Below the pieces are notes generated by a model. That model made no database searches. It saw nothing but the letters and a program-made list of their open reading frames with translations, and was not told where the DNA came from. From contig JBEVMS010000222.1 in NCBI GenBank assembly GCA_040508515.1, positions 1 to 28,202 on the forward strand: a stretch of DNA of 28,202 nucleotides, in the 5' to 3' direction. Source of the DNA: JBEVMS01 sp040508515 (GTDB lineage: Bacteria; Pseudomonadota; Gammaproteobacteria; Xanthomonadales; Rhodanobacteraceae). Below, one piece after another: positions 1 to 6,911 of this stretch. How positions within the stretch are numbered: position 1 is the first letter of the stretch; every line of letters starts with the position of its first letter. Position numbers and translations under genes: made by a program.

Positions 1-20
1 TGTAGCTAGGCGAGCCGCGC

Positions 21-48
21 ATCTTACATCACTTTTTTCGTCCGGCAA
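21..48 (-). promoter_or_regulatory. Promoter-like -35/-10 pair reading off the left edge
   Basis: On the minus strand a -35-like TTGCCG (43-48) is followed after 16 bp by a -10-like TAAGAT (21-26), then a GC-rich discriminator (GCGCGGC) and the window edge. Each box matches the sigma-70 consensus at 4 of 6 positions. A GC-rich stretch right after the -10 box is typical of stable-RNA promoters, so the gene to the left could be an rRNA or tRNA operon. That is inference, since the gene lies outside the window. Confidence 0.45.
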
Positions 49-114
49 CCCCTTCGTGAAACTTTGTTTTCGAAGGCGTTTCCAGTCGAAGCAATCTGCT
101 GCGGCGGGGGGCGA

Positions 115-143
115 ATAATAGGCACACACCCTCCCTACAGCAA
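115..143 (-). promoter_or_regulatory. Second promoter-like pair, upstream and in tandem
   Basis: On the minus strand TTGCTG (138-143) and TATTAT (115-120) are separated by 17 bp. The -10 box matches TATAAT at 5 of 6 positions; the -35 box at only 3 of 6. It overlaps the stop codon of the small gene ending at 135 and lies about 95 bp upstream of the promoter-like pair at 21-48, in the same direction. Confidence 0.35.
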
Positions 144-374
144 GCTTTTTTTCGGCGCTTTTTCAAAAATTTCGCGATCAGTACACAACCGGTTTGTAAG
201 TGACTGATTCGGCTCGATGCGGCTTGGCGAATGGTCCTCCTCCCCGGCACCTGCGGTTGGCGAACTGGGCAGTAAGCAGCGCTGAACCAGTCCACTTCGG
301 TAAGGAACCAGTCGCTCAGGCGGCAGATGAGCCAGCAGATCCCAATCATCTTCGAACGGTATGAACTGCTGCAT
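135..374 (-). CDS. Small hypothetical protein (79 aa)
   Basis: A 79-residue reading frame starting with ATG at 374, preceded by a good ribosome binding site (AAGGGGG about 7 nt upstream). The first 30 residues look protein-like, acidic and hydrophobic (FIPFEDDWDLL, then LVPYRSGL). The second half is polar with no recognisable domain and ends in a lysine-rich tail. Codon choice drifts towards A/T near the stop, unlike neighbouring genes. I recognise no function. It lies downstream of the rubredoxin gene on the same strand, separated by a hairpin (462-492), so it could be cotranscribed or separate. The frame is open further upstream to 563, but the ribosome binding site supports the internal start. 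Confidence 0.45.
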   Translation of the reverse strand: MQQFIPFEDDWDLLAHLPPERLVPYRSGLVQRCLLPSSPTAGAGEEDHSPSRIEPNQSLTNRLCTDREIFEKAPKKSLL

Positions 375-461
375 GGCGCGCCCCCTTGGACGAAACACTC
401 TATGGAAGGTGAGTGTGTTGCCAGCTAAGCATGTCGACGGGGCGTTGGCGGGGCCAGTTGG

Positions 462-492
462 GGCGGTTTGCGGGCAGCGTGGGCAAACCGCC
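462..492 (-). terminator. Hairpin after the rubredoxin gene
   Basis: A perfect 10-bp inverted repeat (GGCGGTTTGC at 462-471, GCAAACCGCC at 483-492) with an 11-nt loop lies 25 bp past the rubredoxin stop codon. There is no T-tract on either side, so it is at best a weak or factor-assisted terminator, or an mRNA-stabilising end. Confidence 0.35.
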
Positions 493-517
493 TTCAGGTT
501 TGAGGGCCTGATGTGAA

Positions 518-748
518 TCAGTCGACCTCGATCATCTCGAAATCGTCCTTGGTGGCGCCGCAATCCGGACAGGTCCAGGCATCGGGCACATCCTGCCAGC
601 GGGTGCCCGGGGCGATCCCCTCCTCCGGCAGGCCGAAGGTTTCGTCATAGATGAAGCCGCAGACCACACACATCCACTTGCGGGTGGCGATGGCTTCAGT
701 AGAACTCGTACTCATAATGGCTTTGGTCGTGATGGATGTCTCGGCCAT
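518..748 (-). CDS. Rubredoxin
   Basis: A 76-residue single-iron electron carrier. The two knuckles that bind iron are visible: CVVCG (Cys27, Cys30) and CPDCG (Cys60, Cys63), with the usual YDE and PGTRW segments between them. The rubredoxin core spans residues 24-76 and the first 23 residues are a Ser/Thr-rich extension. A second in-frame ATG at 715 would give 65 residues; neither start has a strong ribosome binding site. Rubredoxins pass single electrons to partners such as alkane hydroxylases or oxygen and peroxide reductases. No partner gene is next to it, so its role here is open. It is divergent from thiE, with a 90-bp shared upstream region. Confidence 0.93.
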   Translation of the reverse strand: MAETSITTKAIMSTSSTEAIATRKWMCVVCGFIYDETFGLPEEGIAPGTRWQDVPDAWTCPDCGATKDDFEMIEVD

Positions 749-838
749 TCTCGCAACTCACTGTTACTTGCGAAAGCGCCTGGACGATACTCGACCGAAA
801 GTGCGCGTCCGCCCCCTTCCACTATCCCAACGAGCCTG

Positions 839-1468
839 ATGACTGTTTTGAGCGGCGGCGGCCTTTACGCAATCACTTCCGGTTCCAGCACGCATTTGCT
901 GACGGACGTCGCCCAGGCTTTGGCGGGCGGCGCGCGCGTACTTCAATACCGCGACAAGAGCGAAGACACCACGCGCCGCCTGGCCGAAGCCCAGGCGCTG
1001 CTGCAGCTATGCCGCGCACAGCAGGTTCCTTTGATCATCAATGACGATATAGCCTTGGCCGCCGCCATCGGCGCGGATGGCGTGCATCTGGGCGAGCGCG
1101 ACGCTCCCGTCGCGATGGCGCGCGCGATGCTGGGACCGCAAGCGATCATCGGGGTGTCCTGCTACAACGCGTTCGAACGCGCCCAGCAGTTGGCGGCCAG
1201 CGGCGCCGACTATCTGGCGTTCGGCGCCTTCTTCCCCTCGCCGACCAAGCCGCACGCACCGCGCGCCGCGCCGGAACTGCTGCGCCGCGCGGCCACGCTT
1301 GGCCTGCCGACGGTGGCGATCGGCGGGATCACCCCGGACAATGGCGGTTTATTGGTTGAGGCGGGTGCCAACTACCTGGCCGTGATCACTGGCGTGTTCG
1401 GTGCCGATGACGTCACTCTGGCCGCGTCCCGCTTCGCCGCTCTTTATTCTTCCGCCCCCCAGGAATAA
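839..1468 (+). CDS. thiE: Thiamine-phosphate synthase
   Basis: A 209-residue TIM-barrel enzyme that joins hydroxymethylpyrimidine diphosphate to the thiazole phosphate, giving thiamine monophosphate and pyrophosphate in the cytoplasm. Family motifs are intact: LQYRDK at residues 35-40, the diphosphate/Mg-binding INDD at 67-70, GADGVHLGERD at 78-88, the FFPSPTKPH loop at 131-139 and AIGGITPDN at 160-168. The length is normal for the family. ATG at 839 has only a weak upstream site (CGAG), but homologous sequence begins just after it. It is followed after 3 nt by hemL. The HMP-producing enzyme ThiC is encoded at the far right end of this window. Confidence 0.95.
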   Translation: MTVLSGGGLYAITSGSSTHLLTDVAQALAGGARVLQYRDKSEDTTRRLAEAQALLQLCRAQQVPLIINDDIALAAAIGADGVHLGERDAPVAMARAMLGPQAIIGVSCYNAFERAQQLAASGADYLAFGAFFPSPTKPHAPRAAPELLRRAATLGLPTVAIGGITPDNGGLLVEAGANYLAVITGVFGADDVTLAASRFAALYSSAPQE

Positions 1469-1471
1469 CGC

Positions 1472-2758
1472 ATGACCACCAACCACGAACTCTTTCAGCG
1501 CGCGCAGCAGCTGATGCCCGGCGGCGTCAATTCGCCGGTGCGCGCCTTCAAATCCGTCGGCGGCGAGCCGTTCTTTACGCAGCGCTCCGATGGCGCCTAT
1601 CTGTGGGATGTCGAAGGTAAGCGCTATATCGACTATGTCGGTTCGTGGGGACCGATGATCGTCGGCCACAACCACCCACAGGTGCGCGAGGCGGTCGAGC
1701 GTGCGGTGCGCGATGGACTCTCCTACGGTACGCCGTGCGCGGCCGAGATCGCGATGGCCGAAATGCTCACCACGCTGGTGCCATCGATGCAGATGGTGCG
1801 CATGGTCAATTCGGGCACCGAGGCGACCATGTCGGCGATTCGCCTGGCGCGTGGAGCCACCGGGCGCAACAAGATCGTCAAGTTCGAAGGCTGCTATCAC
1901 GGCCATGGCGACAGCTTTCTGGTCAAGGCCGGCTCCGGCGCGCTGACTTTCGGCGTGCCCACCTCGCCGGGCGTGCCCAAAGCCGCCGCCGATCTGACGC
2001 TGACGCTGGCCTACAACGATCTGGCTGCGGCGCAGGCGCTGTTCGCGGAACACGGCGCGGACATCGCCGGGGTCATCGTCGAACCGGTAGCCGGCAATAT
2101 GAATTGCATCCCGCCGGTGGACGGCTATCTGGCCGGTTTGCGCGCTTTGTGCACGCAGCATGGCGCGCTGCTGATCTTCGATGAGGTGATGACAGGTTTC
2201 CGCGTGGCGCTGGGCGGCGCCCAGGCGTATTACGGCGTCACCCCGGACCTGAGCACCTTCGGCAAGATCATCGGCGGCGGCATGCCGGTGGGTGCGTACG
2301 GCGGTCGGCGCGAGCTGATGCAGCAGATCGCGCCTTCTGGCCCGATCTACCAGGCCGGCACCTTGAGCGGCAACCCGGTGGCGATGGCGGCCGGTCTGGC
2401 CATGTTGACGCTGGTGCAGGCGCCGGGCTTCTATGAAACCTTGAGCGAACGCACGCGTTTGCTGACCGACGGCTTGCAAGGCGTGGCCGAAGCGGAGGGG
2501 CTGCCCTTCAGCACCAACCAGGTGGGCGGCATGTTCGGGCTGTTCTTCACCGGGGAGCAGGTCCGCAGCTACGCGCAAGCCACCGCGGCGGATGTCAATC
2601 TGTTCAATCGTTTTTTCCACGGCATGTTGCAGCGAGGGGTTTACCTGGCGCCTTCCGCCTTCGAGGCGGGCTTTATCTCCAGCGCGCACAGCGATCAGGA
2701 TCTGGCTGATACGCTGGACGCCGCCCGCGCCGCCATGCGCGGGGCTAAGCGGGGCTAA
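1472..2758 (+). CDS. hemL: Glutamate-1-semialdehyde 2,1-aminomutase
   Basis: A 428-residue PLP enzyme of the C5 pathway that moves the amino group of glutamate-1-semialdehyde to give 5-aminolevulinate, the first haem precursor. The N-terminal PGGVNSPVRAF is diagnostic of the family; the NSGTEA phosphate-binding motif, the FDEVMTGFR motif and the PLP lysine Lys265 (in FGKIIGGG) are present. The AGGA-type ribosome binding site overlaps the thiE stop codon (AGGAATAACGC before the ATG), so translation is probably coupled to thiE. The C-terminal codons lie in a 10-bp tandem duplication (GGGGCTAAGC twice, 2741-2760), which shifts where the stop falls and fixes the terminal AKRG residues. Confidence 0.97.
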   Translation: MTTNHELFQRAQQLMPGGVNSPVRAFKSVGGEPFFTQRSDGAYLWDVEGKRYIDYVGSWGPMIVGHNHPQVREAVERAVRDGLSYGTPCAAEIAMAEMLTTLVPSMQMVRMVNSGTEATMSAIRLARGATGRNKIVKFEGCYHGHGDSFLVKAGSGALTFGVPTSPGVPKAAADLTLTLAYNDLAAAQALFAEHGADIAGVIVEPVAGNMNCIPPVDGYLAGLRALCTQHGALLIFDEVMTGFRVALGGAQAYYGVTPDLSTFGKIIGGGMPVGAYGGRRELMQQIAPSGPIYQAGTLSGNPVAMAAGLAMLTLVQAPGFYETLSERTRLLTDGLQGVAEAEGLPFSTNQVGGMFGLFFTGEQVRSYAQATAADVNLFNRFFHGMLQRGVYLAPSAFEAGFISSAHSDQDLADTLDAARAAMRGAKRG

Positions 2759-2765
2759 GCGCGAT

Positions 2766-2795
2766 CGCCTCCTCGTCCTCGATGGCGGGGAGGCG
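2766..2795. terminator. Weak hairpin between hemL and the glyoxalase gene
   Basis: CGCCTCC (2766-2772) and GGAGGCG (2789-2795) can pair, with a 16-nt loop, in the short gap between the convergent hemL and glyoxalase genes. No T-tract follows on either strand, so this may be only a weak termination site. Confidence 0.25.
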
Positions 2796-2872
2796 TCAGC
2801 CAACAATGCCTCGGTGGGTACGGAGCCAAGGCAGGCTAACTCGGAAAAGTCTGCTTTCGCCGCCGCCGCGGT

Positions 2873-3295
2873 TTACCAGCTGCCGCTATTGGCCATCGAG
2901 GTCCACGGTTCGGCCGGGGCCAGCGCCTCGCCTTTTTGCAGCAGCTCGACCGAAATCTGATCGGGCGAGCGTACGAACGCCATGCGACCGTCGCGCGGCG
3001 GGCGCAACACGCTAATCCCCATCGACTGCAAATGCGCGCAGGTGGCGTAGATATCGTCCACCTCGAATGCCAGGTGGCCGAAATTGCGCGCCGAGCCGTA
3101 ATCTTCCTGCGAGCCCCAGTTGAAGGTCAGCTCGATCTCCGCCGCGGGGCTTTCGGGCGCCACCAGGAAGACCAAGGTGTACTGGCCCTGCTCACTGTCG
3201 CGGCGGCGGGTTTCGCGCAAGCCCAGTCCCTCGCAGAAGAAGCGCAAGGTGGCGTCGAGATCGCGCACGCGAAGCATGCTGTGCAGATAACGCAT
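2873..3295 (-). CDS. gloA: Glyoxalase I (lactoylglutathione lyase) family protein
   Basis: A 140-residue VOC-fold metalloenzyme of glyoxalase I type, which turns the glutathione hemithioacetal of methylglyoxal into S-lactoylglutathione. Its N-terminus (MRYLHSMLRV) and ELTFNWG motif closely resemble E. coli GloA. The four expected metal ligands can be placed at His5, Glu55, His74 and Glu117. The segment between the last two is about five residues shorter than in E. coli GloA and lacks its GGTTVI stretch, so substrate specificity could differ. An AGGA ribosome binding site lies 7-10 nt before the ATG. It starts 18 nt after the stop of the upstream aminotransferase gene, so the two are probably cotranscribed. 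Confidence 0.85.
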   Translation of the reverse strand: MRYLHSMLRVRDLDATLRFFCEGLGLRETRRRDSEQGQYTLVFLVAPESPAAEIELTFNWGSQEDYGSARNFGHLAFEVDDIYATCAHLQSMGISVLRPPRDGRMAFVRSPDQISVELLQKGEALAPAEPWTSMANSGSW

Positions 3296-3313
3296 GGGTA
3301 GATCCTTTTTGTC

Positions 3314-4549
3314 TCAAGCCTTGACGAACGCCTGCAACGCGGCCTGCAATCGGGCCAGACCTTCGGCGATGTCGTCGTTGGAAATATTCAGTGCCGGCAC
3401 CAGCCGCAACACATCCGGGCCGGCTTGCAGCAACAGCAAACCATGCGCGGCGGCGTGGTCGAGGATTTCCCCGGCGCGGCCTCGATACGGCTCGGCCAGC
3501 ACGGCGCCGAGCATCAAACCGCGCCCGCGCACTTGGGCGAACAGGCCAAGTTGCTGGGTGATCTGCTGCAAACCATCGCGCAGCGCCATCCCCTGCACCG
3601 CCACGTTGGCTAAGATTTCCGGCGAGGACAGCTTGCGCAGCGCCACGCGCGCCACCGCCGAAGCCAGCGGATTGCCGCCGAAGGTCGTGCCATGCGCGCC
3701 GTACTGCATCGCCTGGGCCACCTTGGGGCCGGCCAGCATCGCGCCGATTGGAAAACCGCAGCCGAGCGCCTTGGCCAGGGTGACGATGTCCGGGATCACG
3801 TCGTCCTGCACATGCGCAAACAAGGTGCCGGTGCGGCCCATGCCGCATTGGATTTCGTCCAGCACCAACAACGCGCCATGCTGGTCGCACAGTTCGCGCG
3901 CGCGCTTGAGAAACCCCGGCGCGGCTGGCAGCACACCGCCTTCGCCCTGCACCGGCTCAAGCATCACCGCGGCGACATCGCCGGCGCTGAAGGCCTGCTC
4001 CAACCCGGCGGCATCGTTGAAATCCAGATAGCGAAAGCCACCCGGCAACGGCTCGTAGCCTTCCTGATACTTCGGCTGCGCGGTGGCGGTGACGGCGCCC
4101 AGGGTACGCCCATGGAAGGAGCCGCGGAAGGTCAGGATCACCCGCCGATCCGGCCCGCGCCCCTGCGCGGCGGCCCATTTGCGCACCAGCTTGATCGCCG
4201 CCTCGTTGGCCTCGGCGCCGGAATTGCACAAGAACACCCGCTCGGCGAAACCCGACGCCTCGACCAGTTCCTCGGCCAGCCGCAACGGCGGCTCGGTATA
4301 AAACACGTTGCTGGTATGCCACAGCTTGTGCGCTTGTTCGTGCAGCGCCGCCAGCAGATCCGGATCCTGGTGGCCCAGCGCGTTAACCGCGATACCGGCG
4401 CCAAAATCGACGAACTCGCGCCCGGCGCTATCCCACACACGCGAGCCCTTGCCATGATCGAGGATGATTTCGCGCGGATGATAGACCGGCAACCAGTAGC
4501 GCTTGGCCAGATCGATCAGATCGGCGGCGGCAACGGAATCGTGGGACAT
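3314..4549 (-). CDS. argD: Acetylornithine/succinylornithine-type aminotransferase (class III)
   Basis: A 411-residue PLP-dependent class III transaminase of the ArgD/AstC group, acting in arginine synthesis (N-acetylornithine) or arginine breakdown (succinylornithine). Visible features are NSGAEANEA (residues 109-117), SFHGRT (144-149), the cofactor aspartate in LDEIQCG (Asp231), the PLP lysine in LAKALG (Lys260) and HGTTFGGNPL. I chose the ATG at 4549 because it has a GGGAG site 8 nt upstream; a GTG at 4573 would add 8 residues. No other arginine genes are nearby, so ArgD versus AstC cannot be settled from context; the sequence alone also allows a related omega-aminotransferase. The downstream glyoxalase gene is probably in the same transcript. 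Confidence 0.85.
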   Translation of the reverse strand: MSHDSVAAADLIDLAKRYWLPVYHPREIILDHGKGSRVWDSAGREFVDFGAGIAVNALGHQDPDLLAALHEQAHKLWHTSNVFYTEPPLRLAEELVEASGFAERVFLCNSGAEANEAAIKLVRKWAAAQGRGPDRRVILTFRGSFHGRTLGAVTATAQPKYQEGYEPLPGGFRYLDFNDAAGLEQAFSAGDVAAVMLEPVQGEGGVLPAAPGFLKRARELCDQHGALLVLDEIQCGMGRTGTLFAHVQDDVIPDIVTLAKALGCGFPIGAMLAGPKVAQAMQYGAHGTTFGGNPLASAVARVALRKLSSPEILANVAVQGMALRDGLQQITQQLGLFAQVRGRGLMLGAVLAEPYRGRAGEILDHAAAHGLLLLQAGPDVLRLVPALNISNDDIAEGLARLQAALQAFVKA

Positions 4550-4879
4550 GGACGAAACTCCCGGCACCGCCACAGCGCGGCACCGTCCTTAGCTGAAAGA
4601 GGGCGGCCGGTGAGGATGGGGATCACGCAGCCACGAAGCGCGCATCGCACTCAAGGCATGGCGCGTTGCGCATCGTAGTGCGCAGCGGCGCCGGCCACAA
4701 TCGAGCCAGTTTCAGCGGCCATGGCGCGATGCATGCGCCGACGTCGAAGAAAGGCGCGACCCCAGGGCGAGCGGTCCAACAGATCGTATTGAAAGCTATC
4801 GATACGTGCGGATTCGATCCGACCGCCGCACGGCAAACCTACATCCGCCGCACGGCGACAGATGCAGGCGGGACGTTTA
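4550..4879. other. Gene-free gap between sugar importer and aminotransferase
   Basis: I see no convincing protein or RNA gene in these 330 bp. It should hold the aminotransferase promoter, but no strong -35/-10 pair stands out. A 12-bp direct repeat (CCGCCGCACGGC at 4823-4834 and 4845-4856) sits near the end of the binding-protein gene. No clear terminator follows the importer operon. Confidence 0.5.
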
Positions 4880-5815
4880 TTACGAACGCGGCGCCGACCA
4901 GCCCTGGTAGCTGCCGATGGTTTCGCGGGTCAGCAGTTTGGAGGGCATCAGCACGGTGGTCTGCGCCGGCTTTTTGCCGCCCAGCGTCTCCACGCCGAGC
5001 TTCACCGCGAGCGCGGCCATCGCGTAGGGGTCCTGGCTGGCCGAGGCGCGGATCAGCGAATCCTTGGATTTGAGCGCCACCTCGATATCCGGCGCGCCGT
5101 CGACCGAGGTGATGATCAAGTCCTTGCGGCCGAGCTGCTTGGCCGCCAGATCCGAACCGATGCCCTGCGGATCGTTGATCGCGAACACCGCGTCGATCTT
5201 CGGAAAGCGCGTGAGGTAACCTTGCATCACTGCGAAGGCCCCGTCGCGCGAGCCTTTGCCGTCCTGATCGGCGGACAACACCTTGAGCCCCGGCGCCTTG
5301 GCGAAGGCTTCTTTACAGCCCTTGACGCGATCGGTCACCGCGGTGACCTGCGGCCCGTTCTCGATGATCACATCGCCCTTGCCATGCAGCGAATCGACGA
5401 TGTACTGGCAGGACAAACGCCCGGCCTGCACGTTGTCGGTGGTCACCGTCAGATCGGCGCCCTTGGCCGCCGCGTCCACCGCGATCACGATGATGCCGGC
5501 CGCCTGCGCGCGCTTGATCGCCGGCTCGATCGCGTTGGGATCGCCCGGATTGAGCAGGATCATATCCACGCCAGCGGCGATGAAATTGTCGATCTGGGTG
5601 AACTGCTTGTTGAGGTCGTAATCAAAGCCGACCGTGGTCACTCGGACATTCGGGTTGCTCTTCTTCGCTTCCGCCTCCGCGCCTTTGGCCAGCGCCACGA
5701 AATACGGGTTGCCGAGCGAGCCGAGCGAGATACCGATCGACTTCAATTCCTTCGCCGAGGCACTGCCCATCGCCAGCACCGCCATGATTGCCGCTACCGC
5801 CACGCGCTTCTTCAC
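4880..5815 (-). CDS. Sugar ABC transporter, periplasmic binding protein
   Basis: A 311-residue periplasmic sugar-binding protein of the ribose/galactose (Peripla_BP_4) type. It has a signal peptide (MKKR, a hydrophobic core, ASA before cleavage near residue 21) and no lipobox cysteine, so it is probably soluble in the periplasm. The LGNPYF motif and the later VDGAPD, INDPQGIG and LLNPGDPNA segments follow the family layout of two lobes. It starts with GTG at 5815, fixed by a strong GGAGGAG site 8 nt upstream. It is the last gene of the importer operon and is separated from the permease gene by a perfect hairpin, a common arrangement for raising binding-protein mRNA. The sugar cannot be told from sequence. 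Confidence 0.92.
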   Translation of the reverse strand: MKKRVAVAAIMAVLAMGSASAKELKSIGISLGSLGNPYFVALAKGAEAEAKKSNPNVRVTTVGFDYDLNKQFTQIDNFIAAGVDMILLNPGDPNAIEPAIKRAQAAGIIVIAVDAAAKGADLTVTTDNVQAGRLSCQYIVDSLHGKGDVIIENGPQVTAVTDRVKGCKEAFAKAPGLKVLSADQDGKGSRDGAFAVMQGYLTRFPKIDAVFAINDPQGIGSDLAAKQLGRKDLIITSVDGAPDIEVALKSKDSLIRASASQDPYAMAALAVKLGVETLGGKKPAQTTVLMPSKLLTRETIGSYQGWSAPRS

Positions 5816-5843
5816 GTTTATTTCTCCTCCAGTGATTGCAAGC

Positions 5844-5865
5844 GGCCGCGGTCGTTGCCGCGGCC
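5844..5865 (-). promoter_or_regulatory. Intercistronic hairpin before the binding-protein gene
   Basis: A perfect 8-bp inverted repeat (GGCCGCGG 5844-5851, CCGCGGCC 5858-5865) with a 6-nt loop lies between the permease stop and the binding-protein ribosome binding site. There is no T-tract. In importer operons such hairpins can block exonucleases or mark processing ends, which lets the binding protein be made in excess. That role is inference here. Confidence 0.5.
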
Positions 5866-5873
5866 TCGAATGT

Positions 5874-6857
5874 TCACGTGCGCGCCGAACCGCGCAGCCG
5901 GTAACGATCCAGGCTGACCGCCACGATGATCACCACGCCCTTGATGATGAACTGCCAGATGTCCGACACGCCGCACAGGATCAGCCCGTTGGACAGCACC
6001 GCGATGATCAGCGCGCCGATCAAGGTGCCCCAGATCGAGCCGATGCCGCCGACGAAACTGGTGCCGCCCAGGATCACCGCAGCGATCGCGTCCAGCTCAT
6101 AGGACTGGCCCAACTGCAAGCCGTTGGCCGCGTACAGCCGTGCCGCCGACATCACGCCGCCCAGCCCCGCCAGCAGGCCCGACATGCCGTAGACGAACAG
6201 CAGCACCGCCCACACCTTGACCCCGGCCAGGCGCGCCGCATCCGGGTTGCCGCCAACCGCGTAGATGCGCAGGCCCAGCACGGTCCGGCGCAGCACCAGC
6301 CAGGACACCAGCACCACCACGAAGGCGATCACCACCAGCCAGGGCACGCCCAGCAAGGTGGCGTTGCCGATAAAGGCGAACGGCAGCTGGGCGTTGAACA
6401 CCGTGTTGTCGTTACCGAGCAGGCGCGCGATGCCGCGCACGGCGGTCAGCGAACCCAACGTCACGATAAACGGCGGCAGGCGCATGAAGGCGACCAGGCT
6501 GCCATTGAGCAACCCGAACGCCAGCCCGATCAGCAGCGCCGCCAGCAGACCCAGCCAGCCCAGGCCCGGTATCAACGAAGCGGCCACCGCGACCACCGCC
6601 GAGGCGGCAAGGATCGAGCCCACCGACAAGTCGATGCCGCCGGTCAGGATCACGAAGGTCATCCCGGCGGCCAGCACCGTGTTGATCGAGGCCTGCTGCA
6701 TCACGATCGAAATGTTCTGCCAGGACAGGAAGCGCCCGGTGATCATTTGGAACAGGATCGCCAGCGCGATCAACGCCGGCAGCATGCCGGCCATTTGCAG
6801 GTAGACGCCCCACTGCGGGCGCTGGCGAAGACTCTGATGGTTGGTTTCTGTGCTCAC
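5874..6857 (-). CDS. Sugar ABC transporter, permease
   Basis: A 327-residue inner-membrane permease of the RbsC class (BPD_transp_2), probably with 8 to 10 membrane helices. Family signatures are the GMTFVILTGGIDLSVGS segment around residues 58-74, the ARLAGVKV coupling region that contacts the ATPase (about residues 208-215) and the AVILGGTSFVGGIG segment near residue 260. It starts with GTG at 6857, with AAGG about 7 nt upstream. It lies 54 nt after the ATPase stop and 58 nt before the binding-protein start, giving a conventional three-gene operon. Confidence 0.93.
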   Translation of the reverse strand: MSTETNHQSLRQRPQWGVYLQMAGMLPALIALAILFQMITGRFLSWQNISIVMQQASINTVLAAGMTFVILTGGIDLSVGSILAASAVVAVAASLIPGLGWLGLLAALLIGLAFGLLNGSLVAFMRLPPFIVTLGSLTAVRGIARLLGNDNTVFNAQLPFAFIGNATLLGVPWLVVIAFVVVLVSWLVLRRTVLGLRIYAVGGNPDAARLAGVKVWAVLLFVYGMSGLLAGLGGVMSAARLYAANGLQLGQSYELDAIAAVILGGTSFVGGIGSIWGTLIGALIIAVLSNGLILCGVSDIWQFIIKGVVIIVAVSLDRYRLRGSART

Positions 6858-6911
6858 CCGATGGCCTTGTGCGCGCGGATCTTGATTAATGAAATGAGTG
6901 CGTGACCGGTT

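Noticed and set aside
839..1468. Possible TPP riboswitch before thiE
   Set aside because: The 90-bp upstream region lacks the CUGAGA and ACCUGAU-type TPP core sequences and is too short for the element; if present it would precede thiC, beyond the right edge.
4823..4856. 12-bp direct repeat CCGCCGCACGGC in the gap after the binding-protein gene
   Set aside because: Two short copies in GC-rich DNA with no dyad, no promoter and no mobile-element features; probably chance.
5634..6905. Long plus-strand frame opposite the permease gene, rich in His, Gln and Arg
   Set aside because: Typical antisense shadow of a GC-rich membrane protein gene; no domain or ribosome binding site.
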